DNA from: Bacteroidales bacterium
GTDB taxonomy: Bacteria > Bacteroidota > Bacteroidia > Bacteroidales > P3
DNA: 64,000 nucleotides
Direction: 5' to 3'
NCBI GenBank assembly: GCA_031262295.1
Contig: JAISIA010000007.1
Span: 1 to 64,000 of the forward strand
The position numbers and the translations under genes are program-made. Positions 53,384 through 62,651 of the stretch are shown in pieces; the first letter of the stretch is position 1; each line of letters opens with the position of its first letter. A model generated the notes under the pieces. That model was not told where the DNA came from, ran no database searches, and saw only the letters and a program-made list of their open reading frames with translations.

Positions 53384-54766
53384 TTATATATCCTCTGAAA
53401 ACATAGGATCCCAAGGAGGAAGAATTGTTGCCTTATCATTAAGAATCTTCATTATGTTTGAAGGAACATATTTTTTATCTACAACCAATCTGAACATATA
53501 TTCATCAAACCATTGATCTGTCATAATAAGATGTCCCTGCCAAGATACGGAAGCACCCCAACTATTTTCAACTAACCATTTCTTAGGTTTGTTATCCTTA
53601 TCCAAATCAACAGCACATAGAGTCATAGCATGAGAAGAACCACTTGCAAATGTAAGGATTCTTTGTTTTTTATCCATATTAAAGTTTGTTCCCATTAAGG
53701 ATGCGTAATCATAATTATTTACATCCAACAAACCCTTTGTTCTATTATAGAACTTACCTACATCACATGAGAAATACATCATAGTAGAATCCTTAATGGA
53801 AGCAATAGCCATAGCTTTTATTTCTTCTATTGGAAGATTTATATACTTCCAATTGTTTCCATCAAAACTATGACGGTCATTTTCTATTTCATATAATTTG
53901 TAATAAGGTCTTGAAGGATCATTCATAAACATAACATAATCCTTCTTTAAATCCTTTCCTATAAATCTTTCATAGAAGGATTGAGGAGTATATGTGTTTG
54001 TTTCTATTTCATTACCATTTGCATCCCTTAGAGTATAAGTAAATTCTTTTACTGGCTCTCCGTATGCTAAGACCAACATATTATATATTGTAGAAAGCAT
54101 TTCAATCTTTCTATCCTCTACATTCTTTGTTTTATCATCTCTTAATTCAAGAGCAAATTCTTTTAATTTAAGAGTTATTAAATTGGATATTACACGTGTA
54201 TTGTCCGAATTGTAGGTTTCAGGCATAACAGAAGAAGGACATAAACCATATTTCATTATAAGGTCACTTACACCTGTAAATTGTCCTCCGTCAGATAAAA
54301 CATTTTTTAATAGCCATTCATTATTCTTACTATCCAATCCCTCTTTTTTATGCTCTATTATTAGAGATAGGAAAAGATTTGCTTTTTCTAATTGATCGTA
54401 GAAGAAAAGATAGTTGTGAGAAAAATTAAAATTACCTAAATTGTATTTAGCAATCATTTCCGAACGAAGAACATTAAATCCTGTAAACATCCAACAACGA
54501 CCCGATGATTTTTGATCTGATATACCCTTAGACTTTACTCTATTTGAAAAATAAGTATCATACTTGGATTCATTGTCAAGATTTATCACCAATTTATCTA
54601 TATTGTTTGATGCAACAGCATTTCTTAATGCTCTATTTTGTGGAGTGTCCTTATAACCTTTTTCTATTTTTTGAAGCGTTATAAAATCTATTGCGTTCTT
54701 ATTTTGACAAAAAACACTATTTGAAAGAAAAACGCAAATGAAAAAAAACAAACTAAAAATTCTCAT
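53384..54766 (-). CDS. Secreted C1-family cysteine aminopeptidase (PepC/bleomycin hydrolase-like)
   Basis: A 460-residue papain-like peptidase. Unlike the cytosolic bleomycin hydrolase it has a signal peptide (ending SVFCQ). Catalytic residues are visible: Cys in DQKSSGRCWMFTGFNVLR, His in ASGSSHAMTLCAVD and Asn in VENSWGASVSWQGHL. The C-terminal arm that lets such enzymes trim N-termini is present in short form (ILPPWDPMFSEDI). Likely periplasmic peptide degradation. There is no type IX C-terminal domain, so export is by Sec to the periplasm. 29 bp after purL. Confidence 0.93.
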   Translation of the reverse strand: MRIFSLFFFICVFLSNSVFCQNKNAIDFITLQKIEKGYKDTPQNRALRNAVASNNIDKLVINLDNESKYDTYFSNRVKSKGISDQKSSGRCWMFTGFNVLRSEMIAKYNLGNFNFSHNYLFFYDQLEKANLFLSLIIEHKKEGLDSKNNEWLLKNVLSDGGQFTGVSDLIMKYGLCPSSVMPETYNSDNTRVISNLITLKLKEFALELRDDKTKNVEDRKIEMLSTIYNMLVLAYGEPVKEFTYTLRDANGNEIETNTYTPQSFYERFIGKDLKKDYVMFMNDPSRPYYKLYEIENDRHSFDGNNWKYINLPIEEIKAMAIASIKDSTMMYFSCDVGKFYNRTKGLLDVNNYDYASLMGTNFNMDKKQRILTFASGSSHAMTLCAVDLDKDNKPKKWLVENSWGASVSWQGHLIMTDQWFDEYMFRLVVDKKYVPSNIMKILNDKATILPPWDPMFSEDI

Positions 54767-54795
54767 ATCTTTATTAAAAAATTATTTGTTACTAT

Positions 54796-57030
54796 TTATT
54801 TACTCATTATATCTCCTATGGAATTATCATAAGATTTCTTATAATCTTTTATATTTCCAAAAGGTTCATCATCTACAATTATATTTCCACTTGTTACAGT
54901 GCCAATAGTGCAACAAGGAATATTAGTTAGCTTAATCATATCTAAGAAATCCTCTTCTTTATCCTCATCAATGGTTATTACAACCCTGCTTTGTGCCTCT
55001 CCAAAAAGATAAGCATCTAAGCGAATTTCACTATCGGTTAGTATATCAAAGCCCAAGTTATTAGGCATTGCACTTTCTATAAGTGTAACAAAAAGACCTC
55101 CATCGCTAACATCGTGTGCAGAAGAAATAATTCCTTCTAATATTAGTCCATTTAGGGCATGGTGTAAGTTGTATTCTTCTTCCATGTCAAAATAAGGAGG
55201 AGGTGAAAGTTTTACATTGCGATATGAATATAGGTATTGAGAACAATTAATATCATTGACAGCCTTTCCTAAAAGATATATTGTAGCACCCTTTCTTTTA
55301 AATGCCAAACCCGTCTGACTTTTTTTGTTCATAACACCTATCATTCCTATTACAGGTGTTGGAAATACTGCTTCTATTTTCCCATTTATTGAAGCCTGAT
55401 TATAGAAACTTACATTTCCTCCCGTAACAGGAGTATTGAATTTCCTACATGCCTCTCCCATACCTTTTATTGCTTGGGAAAATTGCCAATATGTTTCAGG
55501 ATTATATGGGTTTCCAAAGTTACAACAATTCGTTACAGCAAGTGGATCTGCTCCTGAACAAACTATATTTCTTGCAGCCTCTGCAACGGCTATTTGAGTT
55601 CCTATCCTTGGATTTGAATAAACGTATCTTCCATTGCAATCCGTTGTCATAGAAAGAGCATTTTCCGTTCCTTTTAGATTAACAACACCTGCATCAGAAG
55701 GACAATTTGTAGTCATATTCTTTGTTCCAACCATAGAATCATATTGTTCATAAACCCATTTCTTAGATGCAATATTAGGATGTTTGATTAGGAAATTTGC
55801 AATCTCCTTACATTCTTGCAAAGAAGGCTCCTCAATTGAAGAAGGATTAAATTCAAGGGTTTTGGAAAAGTATTCTGGTTCTTTTATTTCTCTATCGTAT
55901 TGTGGAGCTCCACCTCCCAAAACCAAAGTTGAGGCTGGAACTTGTGCAACTAATTCCCCCTTCCAATAAAATCTTAATGTGTCAGAATTTGTCACCTCTC
56001 CAATATTAGCACAATTTAAGTCCCACTTTTTGAATATATCTTCAACAATCTTTTCTTTTCCTTTCTCTACAACAACAAGCATTCTCTCTTGACTTTCTGA
56101 AAGAAGTATTTCCCAAGGTTCAATATTGCTTTGTCTTAATGGAACTTTATCTAAGTATATATCCATACCACTATTGCCTTTTTCAGACATTTCGGATGTG
56201 GAACATATTATTCCAGCAGCACCCATATCTTGCATTCCAACTATGGCTCCACTTTTTCTTAATTCCAAACTTGCCTCTAATAGTAGTTTTTCTTGGAAAG
56301 GGTCTCCAACTTGTATTGAAGGAATATCGTCAGCTGAGTTTTCGGTAACGTCAGCCGAGGCAAATGTTGCTCCATGTATTCCATCCTTACCCGTAGATGA
56401 ACCAACTATATATACAGGATTTCCTTCCCCTTTGGCAATTGCAGATATTAGATCTTCCTTATACATAATCCCAACACTCATAGCATTGACCAATGGGTTG
56501 TTTTCATAGCAATCATCAAAGAAAACCTCACCACCAACAACAGGAACACCAAAAGCATTTCCATAATTGCCTATTCCCTTTGTTACACCCTTCAATAACC
56601 ATTGTGTATGTGGATTATTTATATCTCCAAAACGAAGAGAGTTTAGCTGAGCAATAGGACGGGCACCCATAGTAAATATATCCCTATTTATTCCTCCTAC
56701 TCCTGTTGCAGCACCTTGATAAGGCTCAACAGCACAAGGATGATTATGAGACTCTATCTTAAAGACACAAGCCAAATTATTGCCCACATCAACCATACCA
56801 GCATTCTCCTCACCTGCCTTAACCATTAATTGCTCACCCTCCCTTGGAAGAGTTTTTATTAGCTTTATTGAATTTTTATAAGAGGCATGCTCACTCCACA
56901 TAACAGAATAAATACTAAGTTCTGTGAAATTTGGAGTTCGTCCAAGTATATTACAGATTTGCTCAAACTCCTCAGGCAATATGCCAAGAGTTTTAGCTGT
57001 ATTTATATCAACTTTCTTATCGTTTGTCAT
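54796..57030 (-). CDS. purL: Phosphoribosylformylglycinamidine synthase, small PurL form
   Basis: A 744-residue enzyme of purine synthesis that uses ATP and glutamine-derived ammonia to make FGAM. It is the short PurL form, needing separate PurQ and PurS; the fused form would be near 1,230 residues. Motifs: [41 protein letters not shown] (split: [18 protein letters not shown]), and the second AIRS-like half with [10 protein letters not shown] and [13 protein letters not shown]. No purQ or purS in this window. Start ATG 57030 follows a promoter at 57053-57060. It is first in a likely seven-gene run. Confidence 0.97.
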   Translation of the reverse strand: MTNDKKVDINTAKTLGILPEEFEQICNILGRTPNFTELSIYSVMWSEHASYKNSIKLIKTLPREGEQLMVKAGEENAGMVDVGNNLACVFKIESHNHPCAVEPYQGAATGVGGINRDIFTMGARPIAQLNSLRFGDINNPHTQWLLKGVTKGIGNYGNAFGVPVVGGEVFFDDCYENNPLVNAMSVGIMYKEDLISAIAKGEGNPVYIVGSSTGKDGIHGATFASADVTENSADDIPSIQVGDPFQEKLLLEASLELRKSGAIVGMQDMGAAGIICSTSEMSEKGNSGMDIYLDKVPLRQSNIEPWEILLSESQERMLVVVEKGKEKIVEDIFKKWDLNCANIGEVTNSDTLRFYWKGELVAQVPASTLVLGGGAPQYDREIKEPEYFSKTLEFNPSSIEEPSLQECKEIANFLIKHPNIASKKWVYEQYDSMVGTKNMTTNCPSDAGVVNLKGTENALSMTTDCNGRYVYSNPRIGTQIAVAEAARNIVCSGADPLAVTNCCNFGNPYNPETYWQFSQAIKGMGEACRKFNTPVTGGNVSFYNQASINGKIEAVFPTPVIGMIGVMNKKSQTGLAFKRKGATIYLLGKAVNDINCSQYLYSYRNVKLSPPPYFDMEEEYNLHHALNGLILEGIISSAHDVSDGGLFVTLIESAMPNNLGFDILTDSEIRLDAYLFGEAQSRVVITIDEDKEEDFLDMIKLTNIPCCTIGTVTSGNIIVDDEPFGNIKDYKKSYDNSIGDIMSK

Positions 57031-57052
57031 AAAAAATGATGTTTTTAAGCTG

Positions 57053-57060
57053 CAAAGGTA
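57053..57060 (-). promoter_or_regulatory. -7 box of purL
   Basis: On the minus strand TACCTTTG, exact TAnnTTTG, 22 bases before the purL ATG. No good -33 box at the usual spacing. Confidence 0.55.
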
Positions 57061-57110
57061 TAAAAAAATAAGTTCTCTTTTAAAATTATTATTCTTACAA
57101 AAGTAAAATT

Positions 57111-57216
57111 GTCGGCAACCGACCTTTATTTTGTCCTACGGAAGTCTGGTTCTATAATTATACATTCTTAATCCGACAGGTAAATAAATGCCGCTTGGCA
57201 GAAGGAAGTCTGGTAG
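57111..57216. repeat. Head-to-head pair of hairpin modules
   Basis: A forward module (GTCGG-CAA-CCGAC, then CTTTATTTTGTCCTACGGAAG and TCTGG, 57111-57150), a 20-base gap, then an inverted module of the GCCAAGCGGC kind (57171-57216). The same head-to-head layout is found at 62652-62747. Confidence 0.8.
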
Positions 57217-57247
57217 TATTCCTATCTATCTATAATTCAGGTCGCCT

Positions 57248-57323
57248 AAAACGAAGATTTAAGAAATTATTTCTTCGTTTTAGTAAATTATTTCTTCGTT
57301 TTAGAAAATTAAAACAGCGTTTT
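57248..57323. repeat. 21-bp tandem array, locus 7
   Basis: Minus-strand units AAAACGCTGTTTT, AAAACGAAGAAAT, AAAACGAAGAAAT at 57303, 57282 and 57261, plus a 13-base partial unit in the opposite orientation at 57248. Exact 21-base period. Confidence 0.88.
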
Positions 57324-57356
57324 ATTTTTATGAAATTATTAATGCATAATCATAAA

Positions 57357-57398
57357 ACCAGATTTCCGTAAGGAAAATTAAAGGTCGGGTGCCGACCA
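57357..57398 (-). repeat. Inverted hairpin module after array 7
   Basis: CCAGATTTCCGTAAGGAAAA then GGTCGG-GTG-CCGACC. With the modules at 57111-57216 it brackets the array in inverted orientation. 57399-57537 is AT-rich with nothing I can identify. Confidence 0.75.
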
Positions 57399-57537
57399 AA
57401 GTTGCATTTTTTTTTAATTTGGGTAATATTTTTTTTTAAGAATTTATTTTTCAAAGTCTTTATAAGTCATAAAAGCAAGGTGCTTTTCTTGATTTTTCTT
57501 TTGAAAGATAAAAAATGAGGATATTTTTTCAATAAAA

Positions 57538-57568
57538 TTTGGTATTTATTAAAAAAGTTGTACCTTTG
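57538..57568 (+). promoter_or_regulatory. Promoter of tRNA-Asp
   Basis: TTTG (57538-57541), a 19-base spacer, TACCTTTG (57561-57568): an ideal Bacteroidota promoter 31 bases before the tRNA. Confidence 0.8.
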
Positions 57569-57599
57569 CACCCGCATTCTCCGATAAGGATAGTGAAAA

Positions 57600-57674
57600 G
57601 GTTCGGTAGTTCAGCTTGGTTAGAATACATGCCTGTCACGCATGGGGTCGCGGGTTCGAGTCCCGTCCGGACCG
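57600..57674 (+). tRNA. tRNA-Asp (GTC)
   Basis: Cloverleaf of 75 bases: acceptor GGTTCGG / CCGGACC with one G-U pair, D-arm GTTC...GAAT, anticodon stem CATGC / GCATG with loop CTGTCAC (anticodon GTC), a GGGTC variable loop, T-arm with TTCGAGT, discriminator G. The next bases are CAA, so CCA is not encoded and must be added by the CCA enzyme, whose gene is 3 kb downstream. Confidence 0.97.
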
Positions 57675-57683
57675 CAAACAAAC

Positions 57684-57719
57684 AAAAAAACTCGTAAGTC
57701 TTTCTTACGAGTTTTTTTT
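57684..57719. terminator. Bidirectional terminator between tRNA-Asp and the O-methyltransferase gene
   Basis: Stem CTCGTAAG / CTTACGAG with a TCTTT loop, flanked by an A-run on the left and a T-run on the right, so it can end transcripts from both strands. Confidence 0.92.
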
Positions 57720-57760
57720 GTTTGTGTTTTTTGTTAAATTCTTAGATTTCCTTTTCTTAT

Positions 57761-58423
57761 TTACTTGATTTTTCGTCCTATCATTAAACCATCCCTTATA
57801 GGAATTATTAAATTCTCTACATTAGAATCCTCTGTTATTAATTTATTAAACTCATCTATTGCAGCAGTTTGTTTATCATTAGGCATAATTTCTAATCCCA
57901 CCTTTCCATACCAAAGGATATTATCTGCAATTATTAATCCTCCTAAATTTAATTTATTGATACACATTTTGTAATACTGGGGATACTTAGCCTTATTTGC
58001 ATCTATAAATATTATGTCAAAGTCCTCATTTAAAGAAGGTATTATATCTAAGGCATCACCAAAGATTAACTCCACCATGGAAGAATATCCATATTTATTT
58101 ATCATCTCTTCCAAGAAATCCCTATATATTTCGTCCTTTTCTATTGTATATATTTTTCCCCCTTCTTGCAATCCATCAGCCAACGACAAGGTTGCATATC
58201 CTGTAAAAGTGCCAATTTCTAAAATCTTTTTAGGTTTTGCAATCTTTGATATTAATCTTAAAAACCCTCCTTGCCAATTACCACTAATCATTTGAGGTTT
58301 TACATATTTCAAAAAAGTTTTTCTGCTTATTTCTCTTAAATGTTGTGGTTCTTCACTAAGATGTTCATTGCAATAATTCTCTATTCTCTCATCCAAAAAG
58401 GGATATATCTGCTTTTCTTTCAT
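57761..58423 (-). CDS. Class I SAM O-methyltransferase (CCoAMT-like)
   Basis: A 220-residue methyltransferase of the caffeoyl-CoA/catechol O-methyltransferase family. SAM-binding motif EIGTFTGYATLSLADGL (about residue 70), the acidic TIEKDEIY, the metal-binding FIDANKAKYPQYYK and the ADNILWYG strand are visible. Bacteroidota carry one conserved member of this kind; its acceptor is not known and may be a small phenolic or a modified metabolite. It stands alone: the bidirectional terminator is downstream, and the gene upstream (ompA-like) ends 99 bp away. Confidence 0.88.
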   Translation of the reverse strand: MKEKQIYPFLDERIENYCNEHLSEEPQHLREISRKTFLKYVKPQMISGNWQGGFLRLISKIAKPKKILEIGTFTGYATLSLADGLQEGGKIYTIEKDEIYRDFLEEMINKYGYSSMVELIFGDALDIIPSLNEDFDIIFIDANKAKYPQYYKMCINKLNLGGLIIADNILWYGKVGLEIMPNDKQTAAIDEFNKLITEDSNVENLIIPIRDGLMIGRKIK

Positions 58424-58521
58424 TATTTATTATTCTTTTTTTGCTTAGTTTATAAAAATAATATAGGGATAAAAAACATAAAGTATAGGATTATGTAATA
58501 ATAACTAAATAATTGTTTATA

Positions 58522-59703
58522 TTATAATTGAAGTATTTTAAATTCAACCCTTCTATTCTTAGCTCTACCTTCATCAGTTTTATTTGTGGCTATTGGTTTT
58601 TCTGCTCCAAAGGAAGTAAATGTTAAACGATTTTTATTTATGCCTTCTTCAATAAGGTAGTTATAAACAGCCTTTGCCCTATTATGAGAAAGGGTTGCAT
58701 TATATTGTTTTGAGCCTTTATTGTCGGTATGTCCTGAAAGTTCAATACGCATTGAGGGATTATCGTTTAGGATTTTTATTAAGTTATTCAACTCCACAAA
58801 AGATTGGGGAAGTATATCGCTTTTATCAAAGGCAAAGAATATGTTTTCTAAAACTATAACCTGTCCAATTTCATATTGTGGAGTATCCTTTGTTTTTGTT
58901 ATAACAATATCATTATCCTCCTTATTATTTTTGCAAGTTAAGCAATGAACATCAACATCATCTATATAGAAATATGCTCCTGTAAGAAGGTAGGTTAAAT
59001 AGGGGAGGTCTGTTACATTGCTTTGTTCAGCAGAAAAGAAATTACCTATTGTTAGAAACTCTTCTCCACCTTGAGCAATAAATCTTCCTTCAATCTTAGT
59101 CCAATTCTTAGTGTCGGTAATTACTCTTTTATAGGGATTAACTACTTGTGGTTCTAATTGGGTTGTTATATATTGATTTATTCCATTAGAATATTTAATT
59201 TCTTTTTTCTTTGTTAGCATCCCTCTTGTTTTGTCTTCTATCCTATAATCTGTAAAAAGTCCTCCTATTGTTGCAATTGTGCCAGAGGAATATTCGCTTA
59301 AACTAACATAGAAACTTAGATAATACTCTTCTCCTTTTTGAAGTGGAGACTTCAATTGTGTTTGTATGTATTCTCTATAATCGGTTTTAGATACATAAAT
59401 CCCTACCATAGCATCGCCCGAGTGAGGCATTTGGTTTCCAAGTTTATTTTTTGGAACGCTACATTGCTTACTGCCGCATTTATGATAATAATCCGAGCTT
59501 CCCCCTGTTGGTTGCCACCAAGCTACAACCTCTTTCATATAACCATAAGGGTCTATTTTCTGTGGGCAGGCATACTTTTGCTCAAAGGAAGGATTATATA
59601 TTAGGTTTTCATTTGCTTGTCCTAAGGATTTAATGCTTATTAAGCAGAGAAAAATTAATAATAATGTGCAATAAAATTTTAAATATTTTTTTCCAATATA
59701 CAT
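58522..59703 (-). CDS. OmpA-family peptidoglycan-binding outer-membrane protein
   Basis: The track start is a TTG; the ATG at 59703 gives 393 residues. Signal peptide about 1-30 (ending SIKSLGQ). Residues 32-245 form a beta-sandwich resembling carbohydrate-binding modules (NLIYNPSFEQKYACPQKIDPYG, and the closing strand FYIDDVDVHCL). The C-terminal OmpA domain (about 285-393) has FFAFDKSDILPQSF, LSGHTDNKGS, LSHNRAKAVYNYL and the terminal GRAKNRRVEFKIL, which bind diaminopimelate in the wall. The N-terminus is not a barrel. Its start overlaps the end of miaA by about 25 bases. Confidence 0.88.
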   Translation of the reverse strand: MYIGKKYLKFYCTLLLIFLCLISIKSLGQANENLIYNPSFEQKYACPQKIDPYGYMKEVVAWWQPTGGSSDYYHKCGSKQCSVPKNKLGNQMPHSGDAMVGIYVSKTDYREYIQTQLKSPLQKGEEYYLSFYVSLSEYSSGTIATIGGLFTDYRIEDKTRGMLTKKKEIKYSNGINQYITTQLEPQVVNPYKRVITDTKNWTKIEGRFIAQGGEEFLTIGNFFSAEQSNVTDLPYLTYLLTGAYFYIDDVDVHCLTCKNNKEDNDIVITKTKDTPQYEIGQVIVLENIFFAFDKSDILPQSFVELNNLIKILNDNPSMRIELSGHTDNKGSKQYNATLSHNRAKAVYNYLIEEGINKNRLTFTSFGAEKPIATNKTDEGRAKNRRVEFKILQL

Positions 59704-60578
59704 TTCCAATCTATATTATTTGAATAAGGTATCCAATTTATCTTATTATCTTTCCTAAACCACGTCATTTGCCTTTTTGCATAACGGCGAGTATTTGTTT
59801 TAATCTTCTCTATTGCATCACTAAGTTCTACTTTACCTTCAAAGTATTCAAACAATTCCTTATATCCAACGGTGTTTAGTGCAGGGAAATCTTTGAAGTG
59901 ATATACTTGTTTTGCCTCCGTTATTAATCCTTCTTCAATCATATTATCCACCCTTTTGTTTATTCTCTCAATTAAAAGAGGTCTATCCATTAGTAATCCA
60001 AATTTTATTATTGCAAAATCTCGTTTTTTATGCCTATTATTCAAAAAAGAGGAGTAGGGTTTATTTGTTTGATAAATAACATCCAATGCTCTAATTAATC
60101 TAACAGGATTATTTATATCAACAATTCCATAATATTTAGGATCTTTTTTTTGAAGCTCTTCCTGCAAAGGGAGTAATCCTTTTGTTTTATATATGTTATT
60201 TAACTCTTCTCTTATCGTTTCATTGCTATTGGGCAAACAATCCATTCCATTACATATAGCATCCACATACATACCACTTCCTCCTGTTAGGACTAAATTG
60301 TCGTATTTTTTAAATAACTCTTCAATTTTTTCCATTGCATCCTTCTCATATAAGCCTGCATTGTAGCTTTCCTTTATAGAAATATGTTTAATGAAGTGAT
60401 GTTTTATCTCAGATAATTCCTCCTCAGAGGGAGATGCAACTCCAATTGAAAGTTCCTTATAGAATTGACGTGAGTCTGCTGAAAGTATTTCAGTGTTTAG
60501 CTCCTTTGCAATAAGGATAGCTTGTTTTGTTTTTCCCACAGCAGTTGGACCAATAAGTACAATTAAATTCTTATTCAC
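59679..60578 (-). CDS. miaA: tRNA dimethylallyltransferase
   Basis: A 299-residue enzyme that adds a prenyl group to A37 of UNN-decoding tRNAs. The P-loop is IGPTAVGKTKQA; DSRQFYKELSIGVASP, the GGSGMYVDAICNG loop and the ENINKRVDNMIEEGL region follow; TRRYAKRQMTWFRKD near the C-terminus is the family signature. The start codon is GTG (60578) just before the P-loop, and no ATG fits. It overlaps the CCA gene by eight bases. Confidence 0.97.
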   Translation of the reverse strand: MNKNLIVLIGPTAVGKTKQAILIAKELNTEILSADSRQFYKELSIGVASPSEEELSEIKHHFIKHISIKESYNAGLYEKDAMEKIEELFKKYDNLVLTGGSGMYVDAICNGMDCLPNSNETIREELNNIYKTKGLLPLQEELQKKDPKYYGIVDINNPVRLIRALDVIYQTNKPYSSFLNNRHKKRDFAIIKFGLLMDRPLLIERINKRVDNMIEEGLITEAKQVYHFKDFPALNTVGYKELFEYFEGKVELSDAIEKIKTNTRRYAKRQMTWFRKDNKINWIPYSNNIDWKCILEKNI

Positions 60579-62019
60579 TTTCTTTTTCTTTTGTTTTCTT
60601 AAATTCTATACCCATATCCTTTGCTTTATCAAACATAAACTGCATTGCCTTTTCTCTATCATTTGGAATTACTCCATCTAATATTGCATCCTTTATGCTA
60701 TTTTTTATTTCCCCAATAATTTTTGAAGGAGGTATATTGAAAAAATGCATAATATCCTCTCCGCTAATAGGAGGTTGAAATTCTCTTATGCGATCTTTTT
60801 CCTCTATCTCTATTAGTTTCCTCTTAACAATCTTAAAGTTTTCTCTAAAACGTAGGACTTTATTATAATTTTTTGAAGTAATATCAGCCTGACAAAGTAT
60901 CATTAGATCGTCAATATCATTACCTGCATCAAATAAAAGGCGTCTTATAGCCGAATCGGTAACGATATCTTCTGCAAGAATTATTGGTCTAAGGTGCAGA
61001 GCCACTAATTTCTCAACCTTATGCATCTTTTCATCCAAAGGAAGGTGAAGTTTTCTAAAAATGCTTTTAACCATTTTAGCTCCCTTATGCTCGTGTCCAT
61101 AGAAGGTATAGCCGATTTTAGGGTCAAAACGCTTTACTAAGGGTTTAGCAATATCGTGTAATAGGGCAGCCCATCGCAGAAATAGGTCATTGCTTTCTTT
61201 GGAAACATTATCCAAAACCTCCAAAGTGTGTTTGAAATTATCCTTATGAGAAAACTTACCAATAGAATCTACGCCCTTTAAGGCAGAAATTTCAGGTAAA
61301 ATCAAAGGTAGTATCCCGCAATAGTCCATTTGCTTAAACGCTCTTGAAGGAGTGGGAGAGAGAATCATCTTATTTAATTCCTCAGTTATGCGTTCAAAGG
61401 AAAGAATCTCCACTCTATAAGCATTTTCCTTTATGGCATCAAAGGTTTCATTGCTTATAAAGAATCCCTTTTGAACTTCAAAACGAATGGCTCTAAGCAT
61501 TCTTAGAGGATCATCACAAAAGGTTATATTGGCATCCAAAGGTGTTCTTATTATCTTATTTTTTATATCCTCCAAACCATTAAATCTATCAATCAATTCC
61601 CCGTAATTGTCTCCACTAAGTGAAATTGCTAAGGCATTAATTGTAAAATCCCTTCTATCTAAATCATCTTCCAATGTTCCATCTTCAACTATTGGTTTTC
61701 GGGAGTCTCTATTATAGGATTCTTTTCTTGCACCCACAAATTCAATTTGCCAATTATAGTTGTTATGATAGTAATTTAGCATGGCAGTGCCGAAGTTTTT
61801 AAAAACTGTAACGTTGTTTTTTCCTCCTAAAAGTTTAGAAACCTCATTAGCAAAGTCTATTCCGCTACCTACACAAAGAATATCTATATCCTTACTATCT
61901 ATATCTAATATTGTATCTCTAACCCATCCACCAACAACGTATGCTTTTATGCCAGTGTTTAAAGAAACCTGCTTTACTATATCAAAGATTGGGTGTGTTA
62001 ATTTAGAACAAAGCCTCAT
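60571..62019 (-). CDS. cca: CCA tRNA nucleotidyltransferase
   Basis: A 482-residue class II enzyme that adds or repairs the 3' CCA of tRNAs. N-terminal nucleotidyltransferase: VVGGWVRDTILDIDSKDIDIL (split: GGWVRDTILDIDSKDIDI), RRDFTINALAISL, and the basic segment DDPLRMLRAIRFEVQKGF. A central HD domain has HTLEVLD and WAALLHDIAKPLVKRFDPKIGYTFYGHEHKGA (split: ALLHDIAKP, YGHEHKGA). tRNA-Asp in this window lacks encoded CCA, consistent with an essential role. Overlaps miaA. Confidence 0.95.
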   Translation of the reverse strand: MRLCSKLTHPIFDIVKQVSLNTGIKAYVVGGWVRDTILDIDSKDIDILCVGSGIDFANEVSKLLGGKNNVTVFKNFGTAMLNYYHNNYNWQIEFVGARKESYNRDSRKPIVEDGTLEDDLDRRDFTINALAISLSGDNYGELIDRFNGLEDIKNKIIRTPLDANITFCDDPLRMLRAIRFEVQKGFFISNETFDAIKENAYRVEILSFERITEELNKMILSPTPSRAFKQMDYCGILPLILPEISALKGVDSIGKFSHKDNFKHTLEVLDNVSKESNDLFLRWAALLHDIAKPLVKRFDPKIGYTFYGHEHKGAKMVKSIFRKLHLPLDEKMHKVEKLVALHLRPIILAEDIVTDSAIRRLLFDAGNDIDDLMILCQADITSKNYNKVLRFRENFKIVKRKLIEIEEKDRIREFQPPISGEDIMHFFNIPPSKIIGEIKNSIKDAILDGVIPNDREKAMQFMFDKAKDMGIEFKKTKEKESE

Positions 62020-62051
62020 TTTTGTTTTATCTTACTTGTAAAGAAAAATCA

Positions 62052-62627
62052 TTATTTAACTACTTTTTTAGGATTTAAAGCAACAAAAGAAGCCCAAGAG
62101 GAACTTTTTTTTGTATTGGTTTTCTTTTGTGGCTGTCCCTCTTCCATATTATTTTGATATAAGTGACAAACTGCAACAGCTAAGGCGTCAGTTGCATCAA
62201 GGTATTTAGGGATTGTTGCAAATTTTATTATCCTTTGAAGCATAAAAGCCACCTGTTCTTTTGAAGAAGAACCATTTCCTGTTATTGATTGTTTGATTTT
62301 TTTTGGGGAATATTCCATAAAAGGAACTCCACGAGAGAAAGCAGCAGCGATACATAAGCCTTGTGCTCTTCCTAAAAGCAACATGCTTTGTACGTTTTTA
62401 CCATAAAAAGGTGCTTCTATTGCTAAGATATCTGGTTTATATTTATCTATTATTTCAATAATACAATCAAAAAGATGCTTCATCCTTGTTGCCATATCCT
62501 TTATCTTTCCCAGCTTTAAGACATCCATTTCCAATAAAAAGGTATCTTTTCCTCTTTGTTCAATAATAGAATATCCCAATATGTTTGTTCCGGGATCAAT
62601 ACCCAAAATTCTACGTTCAAACTCCAT
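62052..62627 (-). CDS. ruvC: Holliday junction resolvase RuvC
   Basis: A 191-residue nuclease that cuts four-way DNA junctions with RuvAB. Catalytic acids: Asp in LGIDPGTNILGYS, Glu in LAIEAPFYG, and the pair in YLDATDALAVAVCH. Q/K-rich C-terminal tail of about 35 residues. It is 32 bp before the CCA gene and starts the ruvC-cca-miaA-ompA run. A hairpin-module pair lies between its start and its probable promoter. Confidence 0.96.
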   Translation of the reverse strand: MEFERRILGIDPGTNILGYSIIEQRGKDTFLLEMDVLKLGKIKDMATRMKHLFDCIIEIIDKYKPDILAIEAPFYGKNVQSMLLLGRAQGLCIAAAFSRGVPFMEYSPKKIKQSITGNGSSSKEQVAFMLQRIIKFATIPKYLDATDALAVAVCHLYQNNMEEGQPQKKTNTKKSSSWASFVALNPKKVVK

Positions 62628-62651
62628 TTAATTGTATCCTTATTTTGTCGG

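Noticed and set aside
53384-54766. Type IX secretion cargo signal on the cysteine peptidase
   Set aside because: The C-terminus ends PWDPMFSEDI right after the peptidase fold, with no extra beta-sandwich domain.
56126-56509. Plus-strand 127-residue ORF
   Set aside because: Antisense shadow of purL, which is full-length with all motifs.
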